Assembly: GCA_910577955.1 (NCBI GenBank)
Contig: CAJTNC010000008.1
Location: 51,802 to 115,801 of the forward strand
Direction of reading: 5' to 3'
DNA from: an uncultured Lachnospiraceae bacterium
GTDB lineage: Bacteria; Bacillota; Clostridia; Lachnospirales; Lachnospiraceae
DNA: 64,000 nucleotides
The stretch's first letter is position 1. Every line of letters starts with the position of its first letter. Below the pieces are notes generated by a model. It was not told where the DNA came from. It was given only the letters and a program-made list of their open reading frames with translations, and searched no databases. The translations under genes and the position numbers were made by a program. Shown piece by piece: positions 54,000 through 62,339 of the stretch.

Positions 54000-54065
54000 A
54001 AATGGCTGCCGACTCGTCAACCATTCCAAAAAACTAAATAATCGGTCGCAGATCAGCGGCACACT

Positions 54066-54100
54066 AAAGCGGGAACTCTGAAAGGGTATCCTGCTTTTTC
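54066..54100 (+). terminator. Terminator-like repeat copy A
   Basis: Stem AAAGCGGGA (54066-54074) with TCCTGCTTT (54089-54097), one G-T pair, followed by more T. Its stem and loop match copy C at 60345-60376. It ends the XRE-lipoprotein unit. Confidence 0.62.
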
Positions 54101-54204
54101 TTTGCTTAATCCCGAAATGGTGAAAATAATTTATTTCAAAGTGCAAATTTTGACATTTTTTTCATATATTAAAAGAAATAAAAATTATAAAGGTATATTG
54201 TAAT

Positions 54205-55116
54205 ATGAAGGAATATGCGATTTTATCATTAGAAACACATCTTTTCTTCGGAAGGATCATGAAGGAACACTCTTTATTTCTGCTCGCCGGCTTCCCTGCG
54301 AAGGAAACAGAGCTTGTGCGGCGTGCGGACCAGTTCCGGCAAGAATTTGAAGAAGGGCTCAGAAGGACCGTAAAACTTGCGGACGGTATCGTAAGTAAAT
54401 CAGTTTTAAATTCAGGGGAAGTTGTGACGGAATTTACGAAAAAAGCGGAGTGCCAGACGAAAAATCTGACAGGAATTCCGATTGATACAAAGATCACAGA
54501 GGCGGAAGAGCGGCTCCATGCCGGAAGTTATGGTATGGTCAACAGAGAAACCGTTTATCAGGTAAGAATGTTGAATCAGCAGATGCTTAAAAGTCTGAAC
54601 GGGTTGATTTCCTTTAAGGAGGAGATATTGAGAGAAGTGGCAAGGTGCAGGCTTTATACGGCAAACTATCCGCTGCTGATCGAACACATCCTGCGGGAAG
54701 CAAAAATGTATCGTCAGATGATTTTGGAACTTGAACAGCGAGGGAGGATCACTGCACCGGATTTGAGAAATCTCGAAATATTCTGGAACCAGATCATGAT
54801 GGAACATGCCCAGTTTATTCGAGGACTGTTAGATCCGACGGAATGTGAATTGATGGAAACGGCCGATGAATTTGCTGAAGACTATTGCCGCCTTATGGAG
54901 GAGGCGAGAGAACAGGACAGAAGGGCGATGAATGCTCTGACCGCGAAGACTTTGCAGACGACAAGACAATATCAGCAGTTTAAAACAGCGGGAACGGAAG
55001 GGATTACAGGCTGTGAGATTCGCTCCATCATTCTTCCGCTTTTGGCGGATCATGTACTCCGCGAAGCGAATCACTACCTGCGTATTCTGGAAGGTATGCA
55101 GAAAGGAAGGTATTAG
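54205..55116 (+). CDS. DUF2935 helical protein, candidate metal-binding partner of the multicopper oxidase
   Basis: 303 residues forming two related halves. The first begins LETHLFFGRIMKEHSLFLLAG, the second FWNQIMMEHAQFIRGLLDP; each ends with a similar helix, EHILREAKMY and DHVLREANHY. Repeated Glu/His spacing (E..H, E/D-H-x-L-R-E-A) suggests a ferritin-like four-helix metal site, but no biochemical role is known for DUF2935. It ends one base before the multicopper oxidase start, so the two are translationally coupled and probably act together. Start ATG at 54205 follows AAAGG weakly. Confidence 0.82.
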   Translation: MKEYAILSLETHLFFGRIMKEHSLFLLAGFPAKETELVRRADQFRQEFEEGLRRTVKLADGIVSKSVLNSGEVVTEFTKKAECQTKNLTGIPIDTKITEAEERLHAGSYGMVNRETVYQVRMLNQQMLKSLNGLISFKEEILREVARCRLYTANYPLLIEHILREAKMYRQMILELEQRGRITAPDLRNLEIFWNQIMMEHAQFIRGLLDPTECELMETADEFAEDYCRLMEEAREQDRRAMNALTAKTLQTTRQYQQFKTAGTEGITGCEIRSIILPLLADHVLREANHYLRILEGMQKGRY

Positions 55117-55117
55117 T

Positions 55118-58100
55118 ATGGAGTTGTGCAGATATCCCGAAATGGGAAATGTGAGGACCTTCCATATTGAGGCGATACAGATTCCCATCGTGTATAACAA
55201 ATATGGAGACTATGACCCGGACGGCCTGCTCTATGTGCTTGAGGAAGATGCGGAAAGAATCAAGAGAGAAGCCCTTCAAAGATTTAGGATGGAGATACCG
55301 CAGCCATATGAGGAAGTGAGACCCTTAGTAATCCGGGTCAATCTGGGAGATACAGTGAAAATCCGGTTTCGGAATTCTCTGAACCGCAGATTATCGATTC
55401 ACGTACAAGGGCTTTCCTATGATGTCAATACTTCGGACGGAAGCTGCGTGGGATATAATAACGACAGCACCACCTCCTCCGGGGAAATCTGGTATACTTG
55501 GTATGCTGATACGGAGGGCGTCTACCTGTTCAACGATATGGCGGATCCTCGAAGCACCGAGGACGCAACCAACATTCATGGCCTGTTCGGAGCGGTAATT
55601 GTAGAAGCGCCGGAGGCGAAATGGTTCGATCCGGAAACAGGGAAAGAACTGAAAAGCGGGTTGATGGCAGATGTTTATCAGCCCGGAAAGCCGGCATTCA
55701 GGGAGTACAGCATCTTTTTCCATGACGAGCTGGAAATCCTGAACAGGGAGGGAGTACAGCCAATTGATCCGCACACCGGGCTTCCGTCATCCACAACGGC
55801 GATCAGTTATAGATCTGAACCTATGCGGAACAGGATGCCGGAAACACATGATCCGGCTGATTCTGCAGAGGATGTATCTATGAGTTCCTGGGTATACGGA
55901 GATCCTGCGCCGCCTATTCTTTTTGCATATGTGGGTGATCCGGTAAAAATCCGGCTGCTCCACGGAGGAGTGAAGGAAACCCATGTGTTTCACCTTCACA
56001 ACCATCAGTGGAGGTTGGAGGCGGATAATCCGGCTTCAACGATTCTGGATTCCATCACCATCGGCCCGCAGGAATGTTATACGTTGGATATTTTATATGG
56101 GGCGGGAAGTTTGAATCATGTGATTGGAGACGTGATATTCCATTGCCATCTCTACCCTCATTTTATGGAGGGGATGTGGACCTTGTGGAGGATTTATGAC
56201 CGGCTTCAGGACGGAACGGGAGAACTGCCTGACAGAACGCCCATCCGGCCCCTCATGCCGTTAAAAGACAGGGAGTTTCCGCCGAAGAAGGATAAGATGC
56301 ATCCGGGTTATCCGAATTTTATAGAGGGCATTGTTGGTGAAAGTCCGCTGCAGCCGCCCCTTGGCGTACTGCTGCCCGGCGGAGGCGTGACCCGCGAACC
56401 GACGCCCCTTGAGAGGGCTAATTTTGTTGAAAATGCAGTGCCCGGCGCATTATACACGGATACCTGTCCGTGTCATACAGACAGGAAAATAAAAGTATTT
56501 GAGATTGCCATGGTACAGGCAGATGTCACCTACAACCGTTATGGATGGCATGATCCGCAGGGGCGTTTCTTTGTTCTCAAGGAAGATTTGGAGCGTCACG
56601 GCGGACTGGAATGTTATATCCGTAAAGTAGAAAAACAGGAAATTAAGGTAGAACCGTTGGTCATCCGTGCAAATGCGGGGGATTGTATTGAGCTGCACAC
56701 CACAAATCTTTTGCCGGAATTTATTGAGGGGAGTCCGTTCCAGCAAAGGACCAGAACGGATATCGTAGGCCACCATCTTCATCTGGTAAAATTCGATACG
56801 ATTGTCTCGGACGGATCTGCCAACGGCTGGAATAACATTGCCGGAGCGAGAAGGTATGAAACATTAGTGGAGCGTTTCTTTGCAAACGAGGAACTGCGGA
56901 CAGTATTTTTCCATGATCATTTGTTCGCCAATGTCCACCAGCAGCATGGCCTGTTTGTGGCGCTTATTATTGAAGAGACTGGAGCCACGTTCCACGATCC
57001 GCAAAGCGGAAAAGAGCTGCATTCCGGAACAAGAGCGGTTATTCGCAGAAAAAACGGCACATCTTTCAGAGAATTTGCGTTGTTTGTCCATGACTTTGCT
57101 TTTCTTTTTGACAGAAAGGGCAATCCGCTGAACCCGCCCAAAGTTCCCGGTTCCCACAATGATCCGGGCGTCATGGGGATCAATTACCGTGCGGAGCCTA
57201 TGCGTGAGCGGCTGCGCAGAAAAGAGGATCCGGCATATCTGTTCAGTTCTTTTGTACACGGAGATCCGGCTACGCCGATTTTTGAAGCCTATCCGGGTGA
57301 TGAGTTGATGTTCCGCCTGATTGACGGGGCGCATGAGGAACAACATTCCTTTAATATTACGGGAATGTCATGGAGAAAAGAGCCGTCAGATTTAAGGTCG
57401 CCGCTTGCCGCATCCCAGACCTTGGGGGTATCGGAAGCCTTTAACCTGAACGTAACACAAAAATACAGTGCCGGAGACTATCTCTATTATTTCGGAGGAA
57501 TCGACGACGCATGGCTTGGCCTGTGGGGGATCCTGCGTGTGCATAGAAGATACCGGAAACACTTGAAACCTTTATGCCGGGGGAAGGATAGAATTATGCC
57601 CCTTCCGGCCTGTCCGTCGAAAGATGATGTAATCAGGCGTTATGAGGTTGTGGCTGTACAGAAGAAATTGATCTACAACGAATACGGAGACAATGATCCC
57701 GACGGATTGGTATTTGTCCCTCTGGAGGATGTGGATAACGTACTGGCGGGAAAATGCATGCCCAAGCCATTGATCCTGCGGGCAAATACAGGTGACTGGA
57801 TCGAGGTCACTTTACATAATGCATGGGACCCGGAGCATCCGATCCCATATTTTTCTTATCCGACGGTTCCTTTGGATATGGAGTACACGCCGTCCATGAG
57901 GGTTTCACTGAATCCGCAGTTTCTGCAGTATGATCCGGTCTGCGATTCCGGCATCAATGTAGGGTACAATGAAATGGAGCAGACGGTGGGGGTGGGCGAG
58001 AGCAAGCGGTACCTTTGGCACGCAGATCAGGAATACGGAGCCTGTATCATACAGTCCTTTGGGGATATGCGCAACCACCGTTACCACGGATTGTTCGGGG

Positions 58101-58771
58101 CGGTTATCGTAGAACCTTCCGGATCACAATGGTACCGCAATTTTACCGAAAAAAAAGACAGCTTTGCAGAGCAGGCGGTGATTACAGCGCCGGGGGCAGA
58201 GAACTTCAGGGAATATGTCCTGTTTATTCAAAATGGGATACGGCTGCTTGATGTAAAAGGCAATCTGATTCGGACGGCAGCAGCAGATAACGGGGAGCCG
58301 GTAGATGCGGAGGATACTGGAGAAAAGGGCTATAATTACCGTTCGGAGCGGTTTGCCAACCGGCTTGCGAGGGATTCCAGAATATGGAAGGTTTTCAGCA
58401 GTAAAGTACACGGAGATCCGGCCACGCCTGTGTGGAAAGCATATCCGGGAGACCGGGTTATATTTCGGACTGTGATGCCTGCGGATAAACCGAGAAATAC
58501 GTCCATCACCGTTCATGACCATTTATGGAGGGAGCAGCAGCGGGATCCGTTTTCCAGAATCATCCCCTTACAGGGAGGAGTCAGTATTGGCAATAAGTTC
58601 GATATAGAGCTTTCGGGCGGCGCCGGATGTCCCGGAGATTACCTATATCGCTCAGGCAACTTTGCTTGGGATGTGGAATCAGGAATGTGGGGGATATTCC
58701 GGGTTGTGAAGCGGACAATTTGGTGCAGATGCAAGGGGATATACAGAAAAATTCGAGGGTACCTGATGTGA
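55118..58771 (+). CDS. Giant multicopper oxidase, MnxG-like, six cupredoxin domains
   Basis: 1217 residues from ATG 55118, after GGAAGG and one base past the DUF2935 stop. Three repeats of about 400 residues each open with IEAIQIPIVYNKYGDYDPDG, EIAMVQADVTYNRYGWHDPQG or EVVAVQKKLIYNEYGDNDPDG, implying six cupredoxin domains. Copper motifs: HVFHLHNH (H289, H292, H294) and HCHLYPHFMEGMW (H342, C343, H344, H348, M353) in repeat 1; HHLHL (H553, H555) and HDHLFANVHQQHG (H599, H601, H607/H610) in repeat 2. Type 1 Cys-His-Met and a full trinuclear set can be formed, but the order is the reverse of usual oxidases. No signal peptide is visible. Repeat 3 keeps only HDH. Size and repeats resemble manganese oxidase MnxG; substrate here is unknown. 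Confidence 0.85.
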   Translation: MELCRYPEMGNVRTFHIEAIQIPIVYNKYGDYDPDGLLYVLEEDAERIKREALQRFRMEIPQPYEEVRPLVIRVNLGDTVKIRFRNSLNRRLSIHVQGLSYDVNTSDGSCVGYNNDSTTSSGEIWYTWYADTEGVYLFNDMADPRSTEDATNIHGLFGAVIVEAPEAKWFDPETGKELKSGLMADVYQPGKPAFREYSIFFHDELEILNREGVQPIDPHTGLPSSTTAISYRSEPMRNRMPETHDPADSAEDVSMSSWVYGDPAPPILFAYVGDPVKIRLLHGGVKETHVFHLHNHQWRLEADNPASTILDSITIGPQECYTLDILYGAGSLNHVIGDVIFHCHLYPHFMEGMWTLWRIYDRLQDGTGELPDRTPIRPLMPLKDREFPPKKDKMHPGYPNFIEGIVGESPLQPPLGVLLPGGGVTREPTPLERANFVENAVPGALYTDTCPCHTDRKIKVFEIAMVQADVTYNRYGWHDPQGRFFVLKEDLERHGGLECYIRKVEKQEIKVEPLVIRANAGDCIELHTTNLLPEFIEGSPFQQRTRTDIVGHHLHLVKFDTIVSDGSANGWNNIAGARRYETLVERFFANEELRTVFFHDHLFANVHQQHGLFVALIIEETGATFHDPQSGKELHSGTRAVIRRKNGTSFREFALFVHDFAFLFDRKGNPLNPPKVPGSHNDPGVMGINYRAEPMRERLRRKEDPAYLFSSFVHGDPATPIFEAYPGDELMFRLIDGAHEEQHSFNITGMSWRKEPSDLRSPLAASQTLGVSEAFNLNVTQKYSAGDYLYYFGGIDDAWLGLWGILRVHRRYRKHLKPLCRGKDRIMPLPACPSKDDVIRRYEVVAVQKKLIYNEYGDNDPDGLVFVPLEDVDNVLAGKCMPKPLILRANTGDWIEVTLHNAWDPEHPIPYFSYPTVPLDMEYTPSMRVSLNPQFLQYDPVCDSGINVGYNEMEQTVGVGESKRYLWHADQEYGACIIQSFGDMRNHRYHGLFGAVIVEPSGSQWYRNFTEKKDSFAEQAVITAPGAENFREYVLFIQNGIRLLDVKGNLIRTAAADNGEPVDAEDTGEKGYNYRSERFANRLARDSRIWKVFSSKVHGDPATPVWKAYPGDRVIFRTVMPADKPRNTSITVHDHLWREQQRDPFSRIIPLQGGVSIGNKFDIELSGGAGCPGDYLYRSGNFAWDVESGMWGIFRVVKRTIWCRCKGIYRKIRGYLM

Positions 58772-58896
58772 ATATTACGGCGGATTTAGCGACAAAGGGA
58801 AAACTCCGGCAAAAAAATCGGAGGTTGTATAATAGCCACTGTAATTCAGGTTTTGATATTCGGTGCAATCCATCTCACGATGGCATGAGGGCAGGT

Positions 58897-58996
58897 TGGA
58901 TAATTCATGGCACATTGAATACGCTTACTACATTATTTTCACTATTTTAATGACCGCCGCTAACCGGCGGCACACCCGAGCAGGAACTCAGGTGTG
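58897..58996 (+). repeat. Dispersed element copy B: coding tail plus double hairpin
   Basis: 58897-58950 reads WIIHGTLNTLTTLFSLF then TAA, matching copy C in protein although no intact gene is attached. Next, CCGCCG/CGGCGG (58954-58959, 58965-58970) and CACACCCGAG/CTCAGGTGTG (58971-58980, 58987-58996) form two hairpins. The rest of 58772-59052 has no gene. Confidence 0.55.
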
Positions 58997-59052
58997 TTCG
59001 CCGGATACGGCAGACAAAAAGGGGAACGAGTCTTTGGAGGGCACAGATGGCA

Positions 59053-59619
59053 TTATTTTTTTAACTGCAAGCCGTCTTTGAAGGCGTTCCCTACTCTTTC
59101 GCCCACTTTGTAATAGCCGTGGGAATAGGGGTCAAAGGCGATTGCGTTTACCAGAGACATATCGACTTTGTCACCAACCATGACTCTTTCGTCTGCTGTT
59201 ACACTTACTACTCTGCCGATGACGCCGCATCCGTATTTCCCGTCCTGATATTCAATAAACTCACATTCAAGGCAGAGTGGGAATTCATGGATGACAGGAG
59301 CGTCCACGGTTTCGGATTTACTTGCGGTGAGACCGCTGTTCTCGAATTTGTCTGAAACCCTGTTGCCTGATTCGACACCAAAATAGTCTGCTTCCACCAC
59401 ATGGGCGGCATCAGCAATGCTTACCGTAAAAGCCCCCCTTGCTTTGATGTTCTTTACCGTTTTATGTGTTTCCGTCAGGTTGAGGGCTACATTGCCCCTT
59501 TCCTGCATGGTACCCCAGGCGGCATTCATAACATTAACGCTGCCGTCTTCATTGTAGGTAGCCACCATTAAAACCGGCATCGGGAAGATGCCTTCTGTTA
59601 TGCTGAGTTTCTTTCTCAT
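59053..59619 (-). CDS. Flavin reductase-like FMN-binding protein
   Basis: 188 residues. PMPVLMVATYNEDGSVNVMNAAWGTMQERGNVALNLTETHKTVKNI and GRVVSVTADERVMVGDKVDMSLVNAIAFDPYSHGYYKVGERVG give the flavin reductase-like FMN-binding split-barrel fold. NAD(P)H-FMN or FMN-based oxidoreductase. The divergent gene is an HxlR regulator. Promoters overlap in a 106-bp spacer. Confidence 0.88.
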   Translation of the reverse strand: MRKKLSITEGIFPMPVLMVATYNEDGSVNVMNAAWGTMQERGNVALNLTETHKTVKNIKARGAFTVSIADAAHVVEADYFGVESGNRVSDKFENSGLTASKSETVDAPVIHEFPLCLECEFIEYQDGKYGCGVIGRVVSVTADERVMVGDKVDMSLVNAIAFDPYSHGYYKVGERVGNAFKDGLQLKK

Positions 59620-59646
59620 TGCAATTACCTCGTTTCTTGTATAGGA

Positions 59647-59706
59647 TTGACAGGATCTGAGTCCATATATATAATTGTAACAGGTAACAGAAAAAGTACA
59701 AGTACT
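59647..59706 (+). promoter_or_regulatory. HxlR gene promoter and candidate HxlR operator
   Basis: TTGACA (59647-59652), 17-bp spacer, TATAAT (59670-59675) is a consensus promoter. AGTACAAGTACT (59695-59706) is a perfect palindrome around the start region, and GTAAC-AG-GTAAC lies just before it. HxlR proteins commonly bind GTAC-type repeats, so this may control both divergent genes. Confidence 0.6.
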
Positions 59707-59725
59707 ATCTTAAAGGAAAGCGTAA

Positions 59726-60058
59726 ATGATAAAGAATTATATCGAAGAGGCAAATTTCGAGGATACAGGGTTCAGCTATACGCTGTCTCTTATATCTGGT
59801 AAGCACAAAATGGTCATACTTTACTGTCTGATGGAATTTGGAGTTGTGAGGTTCAATGAGTTAAAAAGGTATCTGAAAAAAGTGTCGGACAAAACGCTCA
59901 GCAGCAATCTGAAAGAACTGGAGGCAGACCGGCTCATCATCAGGAAGGAATACCCCCAGATCCCACCGAAGGTTGAATACAGTCTGAGTGACAGGGGCAG
60001 ATCCTTGATGACTGTTTTAGATCAATTGTGTGTCTGGGGCGAAAATAATAGGGTATAG
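59726..60058 (+). CDS. HxlR-family transcriptional regulator
   Basis: 110 residues. HxlR winged helix: YTLSLISGKHKMVILYCLMEFGVVRFNELKRYLKKVSDKTLSSNLKELEADRLIIRKEYPQIPPKVEYSLSDRGRSLMTVLDQLCVWG. Family members answer to electrophiles, reactive chlorine or aldehydes. Divergent flavin reductase is the likely target, together a small redox-stress switch. Confidence 0.92.
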   Translation: MIKNYIEEANFEDTGFSYTLSLISGKHKMVILYCLMEFGVVRFNELKRYLKKVSDKTLSSNLKELEADRLIIRKEYPQIPPKVEYSLSDRGRSLMTVLDQLCVWGENNRV

Positions 60059-60213
60059 CCGCCTTTGGACGGTACATCTGCCATTCTGAAAAGCGTTGAT
60101 TTAGAGCATTTGAGATAAATGCAAAAGCAATTAGTACAGTGTAGGACAATATGAAGTGACCTCACATTTGTAGCAACGTAGATTTACCTGTATACTAAGT
60201 TTTTACTAAAACG

Positions 60214-60376
60214 ATGGTAACAGGGATTACCGCATACAAAAGGAGACCACTTACTGGGACAAGTTGGATAATACATGGTACATTGAATACGCTCAGTACA
60301 TTATTATCACTGTTTTAATGTTCGCCGTCCGCCGGCAGCACACCTAAGCAGGAAATCTGAAAAGGTATTCTGCTTA
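60214..60376 (+). repeat. Dispersed element copy C: short ORF plus hairpin terminator
   Basis: 60214-60318 can be read as a 34-codon ORF starting MVTGITAYKRRPLTGTS and ending WIIHGTLNTLSTLLSLF. Between B and C four of six base changes in the shared tail are synonymous in this frame. Next, TAAGCAGGA (60345-60353) pairs with 60368-60376, with a loop like copy A. The remaining 60059-60402 has no other gene. Confidence 0.55.
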
Positions 60377-60402
60377 CTTAGAATTTGGAACAGATTTAAG
60401 GG

Positions 60403-60980
60403 ATGAAAAAGGGGCGAGGTGTTATAGTGCAATTTTATAAAGAGAATTTATTGAAAATTGTGAATGAGAACAATGTGAATCAGTTAGATTTTAAAGAGTG
60501 GATAATGTCATGTGCTGATTGTGAAGATAACCTGAAAAAATGGATTAAGTTTAAAGCTGGTCATTATCCGGATCCGGATGAGGTGTTGAAACAAGGAGCT
60601 CCTGAGTGTGCCGCAGTTAAGCTGAACTGGTATTCCGAGGCGGAAACGATTGATAAATATTATATTGATTGCATTTTTTCCGTTGCGACATTTTTAAAGC
60701 GTTTTTGAGATATTACACAGGTGAGTATATGCTGTATATGGATCAGATATATGAAAATTACGGAGTGATATTTGACGATAAGTATTAAAATCAGTTTTGC
60801 GAAGAACAGGGTATAGCAAGAGCATGCCTGAATGAACTTTTGGAACAATTGAATATATTGGCAAGAAATACACATATGTTAGGAAATTACATGCATTGCC
60901 CCGATGGCAAGTATAATGGGATAAAAGGTAATTACTGCAACTATAAAGATAGATTAGAACTTCTGTATCAAGACAGTTAA
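60403..60980 (+). pseudogene. Decayed gene of an unrecognised family
   Basis: Opening reading frame from 60403 (or GTG 60427) to TGA at 60706, MQFYKENLLKIVNENN ... SVATFLKRF. Adding one T in the T-run at 60702-60706 restores LRYYTGEYMLYMDQIYENYG and carries on to TAA at 60786, then beyond it NQFCEEQGIARACLNELLEQLNILARNTHMLGNYMHCPDGKYNGIKGNY... to TAA at 60978. So one frameshift and one nonsense codon break a protein of about 185 residues. I do not recognise the family with confidence. Confidence 0.72.
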
Positions 60981-61146
60981 TAAGATCATAGAAGAACGCG
61001 GGAAAGTGTTGGCAGGAAAAATAATACGAAATCCTTAGCAGCAGGAAACTTAAAACGGATAGTGTGGAAAACAAGGCTCGAAGTGTAGTTATGGCATTTT
61101 TGAGCCTTTTACTATTCCGATAGTGATAAAATATTATTCCTTTTTA

Positions 61147-61175
61147 TTGATAATATTCCAAAAATGAAATATACT
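61147..61175 (+). promoter_or_regulatory. Promoter of the Fic-domain gene
   Basis: TTGATA (61147-61152), 17-bp spacer, TATACT (61170-61175); GTG start at 61201 with GGAGGTG upstream gives a short leader. A palindrome ACTAT-TCCG-ATAGT lies about 30 bp ahead of the -35. The 61073-61108 region may hold a long-loop hairpin (AAGGCTC/GAGCCTT with TTTT) ending the decayed gene. Confidence 0.6.
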
Positions 61176-61200
61176 ATTGAGGAATGGAGGTGCGGTCTTT

Positions 61201-62094
61201 GTGTATATAACGGTAAAGCAGGCAGCAGAAAGGTGGGGGATTTCTGACAGGCGGGTGCGTATACTTTGCGCGGAAGGAAAAATTTCAGGAGTTACACGAG
61301 AGGGGCGTAGCTGGATGATTCCATCAAATACGAAAAAACCACAGGATGGACGTTTTAGAGCGACAGAAAGTTTACTGGCAGCTATAGACAGGAAGAAAAG
61401 AGAACTGGATACCAGACGCCCTTTGACTGCGGGTGAGCTGGAACGCTTGACCGAGGAATTCATTATTGAGTATACTTATAATTCCAATGCAATTGAGGGA
61501 AACACCTTAACCCTTCGTGAGACGGATATGGTTTTGCGTGGCTTGACGATTGATAGGAAACCGTTAAAAGACCATATGGAGGCGGTCGGGCATAAAGAAG
61601 CGTTTGATTTTGTGCAGGATTTGGTAAAAGAGCAGATTTCTTTGTCGGAGAGTATTATCAAGCAGATACACTATCTTGTATTGGCGGATAAACGAGAGGA
61701 CCGAGGGGTTTACAGAAGAATCCCAGTCAAAATTATGGGGGCGAAACATGAACCGGTACAGCCCTATTTGATCCAGCCTAAAATGGAACAGTCGTTGGAG
61801 ACTTATAGGAATAGTACAGATCATATCATTACCAGACTTGCACGGTTTCATATTGAATTCGAGGGGATTCATCCTTTTATAGACGGAAATGGCAGAACAG
61901 GAAGGCTGCTTGTAAATTTGGAATTGATGAAAGCCGGATATCCGCCAATTGACATTAAGTTTTCAGACCGGATTTCGTATTACAATGCATTTGACGAATA
62001 CCATGTAAAGCATAATCTTGGTGCAATGGAAAAACTGTTTGCAGGTTATGTGAATGCAAGACTCGATAGTTACTTGGAAATGTTAGACAACTAA
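61201..62094 (+). CDS. Fic-family nucleotidyltransferase with N-terminal HTH module
   Basis: 297 residues from GTG 61201 with GGAGGTG 8 bp upstream. Residues 1-51 are an excisionase/MerR-like HTH (MYITVKQAAERWGISDRRVRIL) like that of the methyltransferase at 49167-51347. Residues about 85-290 are Fic: inhibitory motif SNAIEG (S95, E99, G100) before the active site, catalytic H224 in HPFIDGNGRTGRL and full HxFx(D/E)GNGRxxR. A class II Fic that would be autoinhibited and transfer AMP (or another NMP) to a protein target. DNA-binding and Fic in one chain suggests feedback control of its own gene. Downstream at 62340 is a macrodomain protein. Confidence 0.88.
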   Translation: MYITVKQAAERWGISDRRVRILCAEGKISGVTREGRSWMIPSNTKKPQDGRFRATESLLAAIDRKKRELDTRRPLTAGELERLTEEFIIEYTYNSNAIEGNTLTLRETDMVLRGLTIDRKPLKDHMEAVGHKEAFDFVQDLVKEQISLSESIIKQIHYLVLADKREDRGVYRRIPVKIMGAKHEPVQPYLIQPKMEQSLETYRNSTDHIITRLARFHIEFEGIHPFIDGNGRTGRLLVNLELMKAGYPPIDIKFSDRISYYNAFDEYHVKHNLGAMEKLFAGYVNARLDSYLEMLDN

Positions 62095-62339
62095 AATATA
62101 CAAAAAAGTTAATGGCTGCGGGAAATGAAATGGTGATCCTTCTGTAAATTCGAAACCTCTTTAACGGTATAGTTTTTGTACTAACTCAGTCGTTGAAACA
62201 GGGATTTTGCGGTATGGCTTGCTTGAGATGATTTTTTGCAGATCTTTTTGCAACAGAAAAGGGAACAACCGGCAGAAAGATTTGAGGTGATCACATGTTA
62301 TAATGCAGCGTGAGGCAGTGAAAAAGTTTGCGGGGTGAG

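Noticed and set aside
58627..58950. 107-codon frame overlapping the end of the multicopper oxidase
   Set aside because: Only its last 17 residues match copy C; the rest is out of frame with a confirmed gene. Treated as repeat tail.
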